A stretch of 64,000 nucleotides of DNA, taken from the NCBI RefSeq assembly GCF_947179165.1, contig NC_077242.1, positions 24,381,097 through 24,445,096 on the forward strand, in the 5' to 3' direction. Source of the DNA: Solanum dulcamara. Lineage: Eukaryota; Streptophyta; Magnoliopsida; Solanales; Solanaceae. The position numbers were made by a program, and so were the translations under genes. The notes below the pieces were generated by a model. The model saw only the letters and a list, made by a program, of their open reading frames with translations. It ran no database searches and was not told the origin of the DNA. Position 1 is the first letter of the stretch, and every line of letters begins with the position of its first letter. Of this stretch, positions 1 through 11,359 are shown piece by piece.

Positions 1-2504
1 AGATAGAAAAGTGCAACAGATGCAGTTCACAATTAAACATATGAGGTAAGTCCATTATTTCTATATTATTGTTGATATTGAATGCCTTGTATGGTTGTGA
101 TATGAGATGATATTGAAAGCCCTGTGTGGCTGTGATATGATATAAATGTATATATATTGGCCCTGTGAGGCATTAGTGGTATCTTTTGCGTGCAGGTTGT
201 GGGATAGTAAGAAACATAGAGGAAACTCTGCCAAAATTTTCCCAGAACAAAGAAAGGGAATAAAACATAGATTCTTAAGATGTCTTGGAAATTGATACCA
301 AGTACCCCTACTATGTTTAACTAAAGCTGTAAGAGGTACCCTTCAGGTCATCGAAAAGGGGCACCCTTTTTACTTGGAGAATTTTATTTCGGAGAAACAA
401 AAGCCTATTTAAGTAGTAAAGTTCAGACTACGGTATCTCCAGTCGTATTTGTGTTGTAGGAATATAAATAGAGGGCTCAGGTTGAAGGATAAGATGTACC
501 GCGATTGAGCTTCACTCTTTTTGAAAAGTACCAAGCTCCAATTGCTAGTTGTAAACTAGATAAGTTTTTCACAACTTGAGGATAAACTCAGAAGGAGCCC
601 ATGTAGGTCAAGTATTAAGAAGCACTGTGATGTTTAAGGGATTCTAGTTTTCTTCTAACGGTGGTTGGAAAATGGTTTATGATAATAGTTTATTAGTCCT
701 CCACCAACTAACTGGAGGAAGAAATGCTAACATAAGCACCCTATAGAGATGTTATGAATTGAATATGAGTATGAGCTAAAAGGGGCATACGGTATAAAAA
801 AATGATACATGTGCACAACGTCACCCCGAAAATAATGGTACCCTTAAAACATAAAGATGGAAAACTTAAGGAATAAATGGCGCAACTTCCATTCACCCTA
901 AGAAACAAAGGATATAGGTTGGGATAAAGTTACTACTTCAAGAAAACCTTGAATAGTTATCATCGAAATACTAGCACTGCTTAATTGGAAATTGGAACGA
1001 ATATAGGTGCTAAGTAATTCTTGGATGAAGACAAGTAGAAGGTGGCCTTGGACAAGTTGTTCCATGAGTCCCATTACTCAAGTACATAGTAATAGATGAG
1101 GTGTCGCACTATGTATGAAAAGGTTCTCGACGCTGCGTGATTTAGCCAAGGTTCTATACATGGATAGTCAGGTTATAAAATAGGCAGAGAGACGGAGACA
1201 GGATACGATATCAAGTAGATTGGGGAAAGAGATTAGATGAAATTGAGACTGGACATAGAGACATAGAGCAAGGTATAAGCAGATAAAGGTGTTAGGTATC
1301 CTCTAAAGGGGGAAGCCAATAAGAGAATGGCAAAGATAAGGTAAAAGTAATTGATGTGACAGCATATTTAAAATGGATGCTTAAACTTCAATAAGATCTC
1401 TTGCTGAACAAAGTTAGGAAGGTCTGGAAGTCACCAATAGTTGGATGGAAGCCAGAATGCTATGTAAGGAAGTGTTAAGAAGTTTTTAACAAGACCTTGA
1501 ATGACATGACACAAGAAGGTGGGTGTTGATAAAAAGAAAAGGGTATAGCAATGAAAGGATATCGAATAACTCGAGATACTAGGGAGGATAATGACATCAT
1601 GTTAGACCAAAAGCCAAAGTGATGGCTATAAAGTTGGTCACAAAGGGTGTTGCGACAGATGCGTAACCAAGGAAAAAGGAACACAAAACCTCCTATGATA
1701 GGGGATGAGAAGAGCAAAGAGTGAATCAGGGAAAAGAAAGAAGTATAACAAGATGGGGAAATCAAGTTTCAATATGAATAAGATGTGTACAGTAGAATGG
1801 ACTAGGAGATAGAAGGACTACGTCTACCTCCTACAAGCTACAGCAAAATGGTTGTATAACCTACGGGTATGTATATATAAGCATTAGGCTAAGTGAGTAA
1901 GTACCTGACAAAAGGAATAGGGGCTTAATAATGACAAGGCAGCTATGATATTTTGGATACCCCACCAAAAGCTATGAAGATAGGTAAGCTAAACTGGCAG
2001 GTTAAAATAGTACCACGGGCAAGGTAAGGCATGGTCACGATTGGAACAAAGGTCTATCCCGATACTAATTGTAGGATAAGGGGGGAAATGACAAGGTAAC
2101 ACACGAGACATAGCAAGACAACGCTAAGGTATTTCTTGAATTAAGGTGAGCACCCTCTCGTATTCTCGTAAAGGTAAAGAATGACACGTGATAACGTATG
2201 TAAAGTGTTATAAGCTAGGACAAGATGAGGTAAGGAGATTGTAAAAAGGTTTAAACCAAGAAGAGCAGGACTAACGGGTTACTAGAAGATAGCAGACTTA
2301 TATGCCAAATTCCTCTAGAAGTATATCAGGTAATGACAGACAGAGCACAAAAGGACTATAAAAGTCAATCTTAAGGATTGAAAAACAAAACCCAAAGAGT
2401 AAAGTACCAGTTAAAGTCTTCTAAGAAATTGAGGAGTAATATATGAGATCCCCACAGCTATTGCCTTGAGTAAAGGGGTTTAAAGCAGAGTTAGTGCTGG
2501 ATGT

Positions 2505-3290
2505 CAGTCCAAGAAAAGATTGGGAACACAGACGGGTCTTAGTACCACCTTTCACCCTTAAAACAGATAAATAGGCTAAGTGTACCACTTAAATGCTAGA
2601 AGATATATTGTGAGCTGGTGTTGTTAACTTTAAAGGTAGCTGGGATGATTACCCATTACTTATCGAGTTACCTGTCATAATGGCTACCACTTCAATATCC
2701 CAATGACCCCATACATGACTGGTGGGGCAGGACATGTAAAGTCCTCTATTAGTTGGGTTGATGTTAAAAAGACTAAGTTAGTAGGGCAGACATGATTGAG
2801 CAAACTATGGACTAGCAACCCAAAGTTGGCAGAAGTGACATGCAAATAGTCGACATTGACATTCAGAGTTCAAATGGATAATTGGGTATTCGGAACAGGG
2901 TCACCCAGAAAGGGAATAATAAGATTTGGCGAGAAAAGGAAACTTAGCCCTAACTACATTGGATCCTATCGAGTTGCTGGTAAGATGGATAACGTTTCCT
3001 GTTAGTTAGACTTACTACCTGATTATGAAATCATATGCCCAGTACGTTTATGCGCATCCTTCACAAATGTACTGGTGATCCACTCAGAGTATGTCCCATA
3101 GATGATACCTATGAGATGGAATATTATGAGGAACAACCTATGGACATCTTGGAGCGGCAAATTAGAAGGTTGTGAACTAGGATGCGACTTCCGTCAAGGT
3201 ATGATGGCAAAATGAAAACTAGAAAATGGATGACCTGGGAAATTGAAGAGGATAGAAAATATAAGTATTACTACCTATTCCCAATGTCTA
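2505..3290 (+). pseudogene. Integrase C-terminal half and chromodomain, F1a
   Basis: Translated in pieces, the stretch shows the end of the integrase core (GWDDYPLL-like block near 2640-2670, RCRSPI-like block near 2735), the SH3-like DNA-binding part (VRFGEKRKLSPNYIG near 2925-2965) and a degenerate chromodomain (ILERQIRRL near 3150, then SVKVWWQN near 3190). The same order is seen in the better copy at 41282-42240. Stops and frameshifts are frequent. In chromoviruses the integrase inserts the cDNA and the chromodomain is thought to direct it to heterochromatin; this copy cannot do either. Confidence 0.75.
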
Positions 3291-3427
3291 TAGGTAACCC
3301 CAACTCCTAAAACTCGTATATTAATTACTTGAATGAAGGTATGTGTTATAGCAATAGTAAAGAATCTCCCTACAATCTGTATAAAGTCGTGAGGGAAGTT
3401 TGTTTAACATTCGGGGATGAATGTTCT

Positions 3428-3441
3428 AAAAGGGGAAAGGA
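3428..3441 (+). other. Polypurine tract, F1a
   Basis: A run of purines (AAAAGGGGAAAGGA) abuts the TG start of the 3' LTR. The same tract sits before the LTR at 42363. It would prime plus-strand DNA synthesis in a live element. Confidence 0.85.
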
Positions 3442-3771
3442 TGTTACACCCCACACTCTTGAGCTCGGAATGTCTCTTAAGCTTCTTAGAAGTTATCAAG
3501 TGAGTCGGATAATCTACCACACTATCAAACGACTCTAAGGAAGGAAGAGTGTGGTACTCCATGGTAGAGAAGGTTGGAAATACGATTATAAGAATCCGGA
3601 AGGAGTTGGAGGACAAGTAAGGAGTTGTAGGACTCGATTGACCTACGTAAGCTACTAAATTATAAGTTTGGCATACTTAAGCCACTTGAATACATACCAA
3701 TCTTACATAATAAGGATTACAAGGGTTCTTAAAAAAAGATGAGATTACGAACCCACGGGGAAGAGGAGAAG

Positions 3772-3807
3772 ATGACACGTGGCAGCAAGAGGAGGTGCCA
3801 CGTGGCA
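3772..3807 (+). promoter_or_regulatory. Paired G-box motifs in F1a U3
   Basis: Two ACGTGGCAG motifs lie 24 bp apart. The second (3796-3807) is the perfect palindrome TGCCACGTGGCA. ACGTG cores bind plant bZIP and bHLH factors in abscisic-acid, light and stress responses. The LTR at 42363 keeps TGCCACGTGA and the solo LTR keeps TGCCATGTGGCA. They lie about 190-225 bp upstream of the TATA box, a usual enhancer distance. Function is inferred. Confidence 0.5.
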
Positions 3808-3996
3808 GCCTAGGAAAGTGCCAAATAGAATCAGGTGACCCACCTTCTTGGGGTCAAGTAGTTGACCCACCTACTTGGCGGTGGACCCCACTAAGGACAC
3901 ATGGAAGCCTAGGAGGCAAGGCTTGGATCTGTGGCCCAATAGGGGCTGGACACATGTCACCCTATGGGCCTGACACATGTCACCTCTAAAGCCACC

Positions 3997-4009
3997 CTAT
4001 ATATATATG
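3997..4009 (+). promoter_or_regulatory. TATA box of F1a LTR
   Basis: The sequence CTATATATATATG lies 556 bp into the LTR. Equivalent TATA boxes occur at offset 553 in the 42363 LTR and offset 515 in the solo LTR. Conserved position in three copies supports it as the core promoter; transcription would start roughly 30 bp downstream. Confidence 0.7.
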
Positions 4010-4103
4010 TATTGTGACTAACTACTTCAGTTCCTCATCCAAAACTTAGCCAAAAGCTGAAGAATTTGGAGAGCAAAGGAACATAGCTACGGATGGCTTC
4101 CTT

Positions 4104-4500
4104 TAAAGGTGAGTCTCCAATTTGCTTCAGCGAATTAATTATCTACGGTGTTACTCAAGTACTTGGGGAGGTATATGTGTATTTTATGATGCCTACGGAA
4201 CCATATCTTCAGCTTTACACTTGGAACAAACAAGAGAAAGTTGAAGAAAAAACATTGGAGGGCAAAAAGAGGAGCTATGGGTTTGGGGCTGCCAAGGTAA
4301 GCCTCCGAGCTTCATTCTATGAATTAATTATTTATGGTATCCCATGGTTATATAATGGTGTTTTATAACAAAAAATTCCAATTTGGGGTAGCGGAAAAGG
4401 GAAACAAACAGTCCGCCCCAATTAGGCACATCAAGAAGTTTCCGAGATGCAGTTTTGGCGAGTTTTGGCCAATTTCGGGTAAGATAAGGTTTCTCCTTTC
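4104..4500 (+). other. Repeated leader modules with splice-donor-like motifs, F1a LTR
   Basis: Downstream of the presumed start site come two related modules. Each has a GGTGAG or GGTAAG donor-like motif, then a C/T-rich stretch, then GAATTAATTAT and TATGGTAT-like DNA (about 4104-4150 and 4292-4340). A third donor-like GGGTAAGATAAGG is near 4478. The solo LTR also has two modules (about 18985-19035 and 19165-19225); the 42363 LTR has one (about 43053-43100). The long leader may therefore be spliced, but no acceptor was established. Confidence 0.4.
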
Positions 4501-6830
4501 AATTTGGAATTTATGGTGTTTTTATGGAGTGGTTTAAACGACCTATAGGTGTCTGTAAGTGTGAAAATGTCATATAAGTTCTTGACGTCGAAGACAATCT
4601 AAATTGAAGTCATTATAGTTAAATTGTCGTCAAAGTAAAGTGTTGTGCTTGTGGTGTACTGTTGCAGGTGTGTAGGGGTTTGTTGCAGGGAATAAATGTG
4701 TTATAAAAGGGGTGTGGGTGATTCTTTTTTCATCCACACGACCCCTTATTTCGTATAATAAAAGGCTTTGCGAAATAAAGACTAGAAACCCTATTTTGGT
4801 GTCGTAATTTTCAGCAAGCTGTTTGGAGCTTATGTTGTGTAATATTGCCATGTTTGATGTGTATATATGCTACAAGGTGTTGTTTTTGGTTGTATTTAGT
4901 GATTAGGGATGTAATTGGAAATTCGGATAGGGCATATTATAGGGGAGGTGCTGCCCAATTTTCATTAACGCCTTAACTAATTAAAGAACTAGTCGAGGAG
5001 ACGAACAAGGAAATAGGTTCCATGAATACTAAGGTGCAACTTAAGGTGCTGGAAAGTCAAGAGTGATTGATATTCATATTACTTCCGTGTTAAATAGGTT
5101 TGGAGGACAACGACATGGACGTGATTAAGAGAAGTCCATACGAGGTATGTGAAGCTTCTCTTGGCATGTTTTGGCATAAGTATGTACAACTATCTTTTTT
5201 TCCTTTTGGGCAAGTCTTAGCCTTAAGTGAATTGTATGTGGAATGTGGGGGTAATTCTATTCCCATAACTCAAAGTACGCCTCATAATCCCTGTCCATTG
5301 CTTAGTATTGGAACTCCTGCAAGAATAGAGTATTGCATGTTAAGGCTTCTACGCGTTAAAAAGTAGAGTATGGAAAGCTAAATCTCCTTTCTTTTGATAT
5401 GTACTTGGTATGAAAGTGAGTTTATGATGCCATAGTTGTTCACCGAGCCCCAGGATGGGCTGGATACGAAATATATACATGACGACCACATGAAGAAAAG
5501 TACATACTATATAGAGCTTATTCTCTTTCTTTTTCTGGCATGTCTTAATTGTAAGTTAAATATGATATGAGCTCCTGGGTAACTCCATTGTTAAGCATCT
5601 CTTATTTACTTCTGAATATTGAACTCTTATAGTAGTTGAACTATTTCCCTGGGAACTTCTATATGTTAAAGAGGTAACCAATGTACAGGCTCCAAGTCTT
5701 AAAGACTATATGATAACAAGTGTTTCTGATTCCATAAGAGACTTGTTCTTACCTTTGCACGTGTCTAGGGTCCCTGAGATTACAACTGACATAGCCTATA
5801 ATGGCATTAAGAGGACATTCAGGATGATTACACTGCTACTCGTGTCCTCAGATGAAAGTTTAATCTTCTTATATGGTCAAGTCTCTGATAATGTTTTAAA
5901 TTGCATATGGTTACTCACTACTCTACTCGTGCATACTGTAACCCCTCTATCACTGAGTCTCAGGCCAGCACATATTCTTGTGCACAATTCACTGCATTAT
6001 CCACTGAGTCCTTCACTAGAGGGCCAGGGCATGTATGTATTTATATGATGATGTGTTGTAATAAGGTGGTGATGGAACTGGGTCTATGATGGTTTTACAG
6101 ATGTATCCACCGAATCCCTGATACGGCTAGCTATATGGTATAATTTGAGCATGCATGCTTTTATAAATCACAAAGTACAGGTACAGATTCCTTGTATGAC
6201 ATTTTATCCCCTACTTCTCTATTTCAGAGATACTTCCAGCTGTGCTATGTTATGTTTTACATACTCAGTACATATGTCGTACTGACCCTCTTTTCTCAGG
6301 GGGCTGTATTTCATGCCCGCAGGTACAGATATAGGTTTTAGGAGTCTGTCAGCTTAGGATTCCACTCAGCTTAGCTAGAAGAGGCTACATTGTATCGGAG
6401 CCTAATTTTTGGCACTGGTCGTTGATGTATAGTATTGTTTTATTATTCAGGGGTATGGCAGGGGCCCTATCCCGCCATATATTGTCATTTATATTGTTAG
6501 AGGTCTGCAAATATATTTGTGTGGGTTGTATATGTCAGTTTTGTTCAGCTGGATCTATATGATGTATTGTACGTGTTGTTACATTATGGCAGCCTTGTCG
6601 GCTTGCATGCCCTTTCATGTTATGATTCAAATGAAAGAAACTACAGATATATGAAATGCTATGACCCACGGGGTTCTCATGTACATATCATGTTGTTTGT
6701 AGTCCAGTTTGACTACACTTGATATATATGTATTACGTGTCTACAATTAGACTTGGCCACAACTGATAAATATATATACGGGGGGTCCAGGTCGAACCCC
6801 AGTCGTGACCTACGGGGTTGGGTTGTGATA

Positions 6831-8591
6831 CATGTAAGCTCAAATCTAGCCACGGATAGGATGTGCGTGATTGTCGGAGCCTACATTTTTATACAATGTA
6901 GGCTAAAATATGCGTTAGTACAAGGAATGGACTAAGTATGTGAGAAGCATACATGACAATGATAATAGGACATAAGTAATAAGTGCATGAGAAGCATGAC
7001 CATTAACATGAAATATGAGTAAAACATGAAAACATTTGAGTTACATTATAATCCTGTGGTCAATGCATCATGAAAACATCATATGAACTTATACTGTAAC
7101 ATATACCTTTCATAAGTGATAAGACCTTAATCGACACTTAAAACCATGCGAGCTATGACATGGAATCTGATGTGACTCCCACACCGAAAAGAGAGAGGCT
7201 ACTTGCCAAGGTAGACTCTGTGAGAAAATCTTAACATCATGAGCTATAGGTGGATCCACTAGCTAGGAAGTAAACGAAAACCTACATGGGCAATGTAGTT
7301 AGGGACTAAAGGTTCCAACTAAGATTTTCTTGGGTAACTACTTGGGTTACAGGATTGAACTCTACCTTAAATCCTCTCGGTTCTTAGTCATTATCCCAAC
7401 ATAATTCATTAAAACATAATTGTTAACATCATTATGAAAATAGTCACAAGAATAGCTCATAACATGATTGATTCATATAAGAATGAGAAAACCTTTCAAT
7501 CCTTATGAATCCTTTCTTAGGTAAGAAAACCTTTCACCTCTTTAACATGAATGTGTGAGAATTGCCTTTCCTACTACAAGTACTTGCTTGAAACTTCATT
7601 ATAAATCATAGTTCTTCATAATCATAGATTTCCATTAAAAAAATTAGTCAATTGATGAGCATAATTCATAGGTTCATACTTGAAAATAAATTGATATCAT
7701 GCAATTCAACTCAATTTATGCATAGTTAAACCAATGACACTGAAAGAAACTATAATTGAATTGATCTAATGCAATTTTATAAGAATTAGGGCTTTTTGAA
7801 GTAGAATTCATATTGTAGAAATTTAGAGAAAGCCTTGGGACTCCATGGATGAAAGGACCCACAGATGAATTCCCACAAACCTTAATTAATTAAGCCTTAA
7901 ATTCAGTGAATATGGAGACTTGAAATCTTGGAATCCTTAGACCCCAACTCTTCTTGAATATGAAATACTTGGGAGAGTATTTTACAGAGATATATTAGGA
8001 CTAGTGATTGGGGAATGAATGGGAAATTTGAAGGGATTGGGTGGTTATAGTCATAGGATTTGGGCTCAAAATGACGTAGTCTTGGGGTTTAATGAGTCAG
8101 AAGTAACTAATACACCCTTACTTAAGACTGGTGGAGGACTGTTGGGCGAGATAGGCCATGCTTGCCAATCTAGTTGATATGTCGCCAGTTTATCCTTCTT
8201 TCTCACTGACCTTCCTAATTCTAAGGGAAATATCTATAAATATTTTGGTGAGCTTATCCTAGCTTGCCTACCTAGTCGGCGAGTCGCCGATTAGGTCCTC
8301 TCCCTCGCCTAGTGGTTTCCTCCTCTGCTAAATTCTCTGAAGTTTTGTGCCAGAAGACCTTGCTCACCTTTTCAGTTTGATTGGTCACCAAACCCACCCT
8401 CTTCTTTCCCAACTTTCCTGACCACTACACCTCCTTTCCTGGCTAACTTAGTGAGCTCGTGAGGTATTGGGCGAGTCGCCCAACCCCTATGGCGATTCAC
8501 CAAGTTCCTTTTGGCAAGATTTAGACTAAGGTTTTCACTGTTTTCCCTTTTTAACTTAAGTACTCAACTTTTCAAGTTTCAGGACCTCACA
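6831..8591 (-). repeat. Truncated 3' LTR of A element
   Basis: In minus orientation this is the 3' LTR of an A-family element. It matches the A LTRs at 53366-55983 and 60919-63156 and ends at the outer side with GGACCTCACA (reverse of TGTGAGGTCC). Its distal part, roughly the last 300 bp, is missing because the F1a element was inserted there; the missing piece should lie beyond the left edge. It holds the palindromic GGCGAGTCGCC motifs annotated separately. Confidence 0.85.
8276..8483. repeat. Cluster of CG-rich short palindromes in A LTR
   Basis: TCGGCGAGTCGCCGA (8276-8290) and TTGGGCGAGTCGCCCAA (8467-8483) are palindromes around a central G. Looser GGCGA and TCGCC units lie between them. 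The same region of the other A LTRs (55440-55900 and 62590-63090) has many related units, mutated at different places. Confidence 0.7.
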
Positions 8592-10200
8592 ATATCTTAA
8601 CCTTGGGAACATTCATCCTTGAATGGGACTGAACAAACATGAAAGGAGTAGGAAAATATACGTAGCAGCCCAACTTGAATGCAATAACATATTTGGAACG
8701 CATAAACCATGAAAATTTTGATTCAACATAAATCATAGCTAAAACCACTTTCATGAGCAAGCAGGGCATGAGAATGAATAAGAGACAGATTTCTTAGGGG
8801 TGACTATGAAAGAACTAAATACCTCAACTAGAAATGGAAGGAAAGAGAAGAGAATATTGTGACATCATATCGGCTTTGGCCTTCCATATAGTACCTTCAA
8901 CCTCTTGGTTCCTCCATAACACCTTAACAAATGCAACTTCTTTGTTCCTCAACTTTCAAACTTGCGGATCTAGAATCTCAACCAAAACTTCCTTATAGGA
9001 CAAACTTTCCTTTATACCCATACTATCCAAAGGCATAATTGTGATAGGATCACCAACATATTTCTACAACAATGACACACAAAACACCGGATGCATCTAT
9101 GCCAACTCAGAAGGAAAATCCAACTCATATGCCACCTTTCTAAACTTCCTCAAAATTTGGAAATGAACTACATACCAGGGACTAAGCTTCCTTTTCTTCG
9201 CAAAACGCATCACACCCTTCACGGGTAAAATTTTCTAGTAAAACCAATCCTTCACTTCAAATACAAGCTCCCTTCTCCTTCTATTCAAATAAAAAAAATG
9301 ACTTTGAATGGTCATCAATCTATCCCTAATGAGTCTAATCTTCTTCACCGCCTCATACACCAACTCGAGATTTATCAAAGTAACTTCACCCACTTCAAAC
9401 CATCCAATAGGCGATCTACACCTCTTACCATACAAAGATTCAAACAGAGCGATTTGGATACTAGAATGGAAGCCATTATTATAGGCAAACTCAATCAAAG
9501 GAAAGTGATCATCCCAATTACCTTGAAATCGATTGAAAAAGCTCTCAACATGTCCTCCATTATTTGAATAGTACATTCAGCTTAACTATCTGTTTGCGGG
9601 TGAAAAGTAGTGCTAAGCTTAACTTAATTTCCAAGACCTTGGAAAGACCTTCAAAACTGAGATCAAATTAAGTACATTGGTCCGAAATGATAGAAAATAG
9701 AACACCATGAACCTTAACCAACTCCCAAATATAATGTTTAGCATAATCTTCAGCTGAATAGGATGTCTTAATAGGGAAAACATCAGCCGACTTAGTCATT
9801 CGGTCAACAACCACCCAAATAGAATCATGTTACCTACGGGTATGAGGCAACCTTGTAATAAATTCCATATTTAAATCTTCCAACTTCAAAGTAAGAATCT
9901 CAATATCTTGAGCTAAACCTCCCAGTTTTTTTATGCTCAAGCTTCACTTGTTGACAATTAGGATATTTGGCCACGACCTCTATGATATCCCTTTTCATGT
10001 CATTCTACCAAAACACTTTCCTCAAATCTCTATACATATTTGTGGAACCCGAATAAATAGAATACCGCAAATTCTGAGCTTTAGATAATATCATTTCTCT
10101 CAACCCATCAACATTGGAAACAGACAAACAACCTTGATATCTCAATACACGAACTCCCCCTTGAAATAAAGCCTCAATGGCTTTCTTGGCAACCATTTTT
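8592..10200 (-). pseudogene. Integrase and chromodomain, A element (3' end of pol)
   Basis: Read right to left, the stretch gives the RNase H-integrase linker (GGVRVLRYQGCLSVSNVDGL, about 10140), a degenerate zinc-binding domain that keeps CPNC-type spacing as YPNCQQVKLEH, the core start (DSIWVVVDRMTK, about 9800), the second catalytic aspartate region (SIISDQCT), the WDDHFPLIEFAYNN block and the RCRSPIGWFEVGEV block (9235-9576), and a chromodomain (VEILDPQV then LRNKEVAFVKVLWRN, 8890-8990). Stops break the frame at several points and the third catalytic block is disrupted. The last 260 bp before the LTR are untranslated and contain a decayed polypurine tract. Confidence 0.85.
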
Positions 10201-11359
10201 TCAATTCAACCAAGGTAGTATCACTATCTTGCTCTTCCTTAACATCCATCACAAGGGATGATTCATAATATTTTGAATGACAACACCACGGTCCTCCGAA
10301 TCCCCTAAGTGAACACCCAAACAAGCTAGTCTATAAACATCATGAACTAACTCCTTCTTTTCATCCTCAACATGGGCATTACTATTCATGGAAAATCTAT
10401 TTAGAGCATCATCAACCAAATTCACCTAACCCAGATGGTACAACATACTCATATAATAGTCCTTCAACAACTCAAGCCATCTCTTTTGTCGAAGGTTAAA
10501 ATACTTTTGGTTAAACATGTATTGCATGTTCTTACAATCGATGAATACATCAAGATGGACACCATAGAGATAGTGTCTCCAAATATTCAAAGCAAACACC
10601 ACCACCTCTAACTCTAAGTCATAAGTCAGATAATTTTTCTCATGCATCTTAAGTTGCCTAGAAGCATAGGCTACAATTTTACTATTTTGCATCAAAATGC
10701 AATTATGATCAAACCCTAAAGCATCATAATAAACAAAAAAACCATCAGACCCTTCTGATAAAGTCAACACTGCAGCGGAAGTAAACCTATCTTTTAACTC
10801 TTGGAAACTTTTCTCACATGCTTCAGACCATTAGAATTTCTCCTTGTTTTGAGTCAAAGTAGTCAAGGTCAATGCAATGAAATAAAAACCTTCCAAAAAT
10901 CATCTATAATAACTGGCTAAGCCTAAGAAACTCCAAATATGGGAAGGAAATAAAGGTATAGGCTAGTTCTTAACCACTTTGGTTTTCTTAGGATCAACTA
11001 TAATACCTTCATCGGAGAAAATATGTCCAAGGAAAGTAAGACCTCAACCAAAACTTACACCTGCTAAACTTAGCAAACAATTGACGGTCCTTGAGAACTT
11101 GCAACATAATCCTCAAATGATCGACATGCTCTTTCTCACTTAGGGAATAGACCAAAATGTCATCAATAAACATAATAAAAAACATATCCAGATATTTCTA
11201 GAACAAAATGTTCATCAAGCCCATAAAAGCTGTAGAAGAATGTGTTAGTCCAAAAGATACAACCAAGAATTCAAAAATGACCATATAGAGTTCTAAATGT
11301 CATTTGTTGACTAGCACATTCCCTTACTTGGAGTGTGTGATAACCTAGTCTAAGATCAA
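10200..11359 (-). pseudogene. Reverse transcriptase and RNase H, A element (central pol)
   Basis: The reverse transcriptase palm motif reads FIDD (11159-11170). The RNase H part (10426-10770) has FVYYDALGF in place of the usual YCDAS block, then [12 protein letters not shown] and the [13 protein letters not shown] block, so its first aspartate context is weakened. In-frame stops lie between the domains. At 11359 the gene is cut by element B; the upstream part continues at 23815, where the frame picks up with no loss other than the 5-bp duplication. Reverse transcriptase copies the RNA and RNase H removes it; this copy is dead. Confidence 0.85.
11355..11359. repeat. Target-site duplication ATCAA, left of element B
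   Basis: ATCAA directly before the LTR is repeated at 23810-23814 directly after the other LTR. Removing B and one copy restores the A reading that is also seen, uninterrupted, near 58710-58730. Confidence 0.9.

Larger units (their letters stand above)
1..3441 (+). mobile_element. Decayed internal region of F1 chromovirus (copy F1a)
   Basis: This is the 3' part of the body of a Ty3/gypsy element that continues off the left edge. From about 2505 on, pieces of integrase and chromodomain can be read in shifting frames, and a polypurine tract and long 3' LTR follow. The first 2.5 kb have no open frame of note and I cannot assign them to gag, protease or reverse transcriptase; they may be heavily mutated pol or an older insertion. 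Orientation rests on the integrase remnants and on the LTR order. Confidence 0.7.
3442..6830 (+). repeat. F1a 3' LTR, 3389 bp
   Basis: The LTR starts TGTTACACCCC and ends GGTTGTGATA (the final CA of TGACA has become TA). It aligns along its length with the solo LTR at 16857-19850 (reverse) and the LTR at 42363-45548. It is very long for a chromovirus LTR. It has a TATA box about 556 bp in, so U3 is short and R plus U5 are nearly 2.8 kb. ORFs of 60-112 codons inside are not shared between the copies and I do not regard them as genes. The element's insertion split an A-family LTR, which resumes at 6831. Confidence 0.9.

Noticed and set aside
1..2500. Possible reverse transcriptase or gag of F1a
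   Set aside because: I could not find an RT, protease or zinc-knuckle motif in any frame, so only a generic decayed body is annotated.
5710..6048. 112-codon frame in the F1a LTR
   Set aside because: It is not kept in the other two F1 LTRs, which have stops and indels at the matching place.
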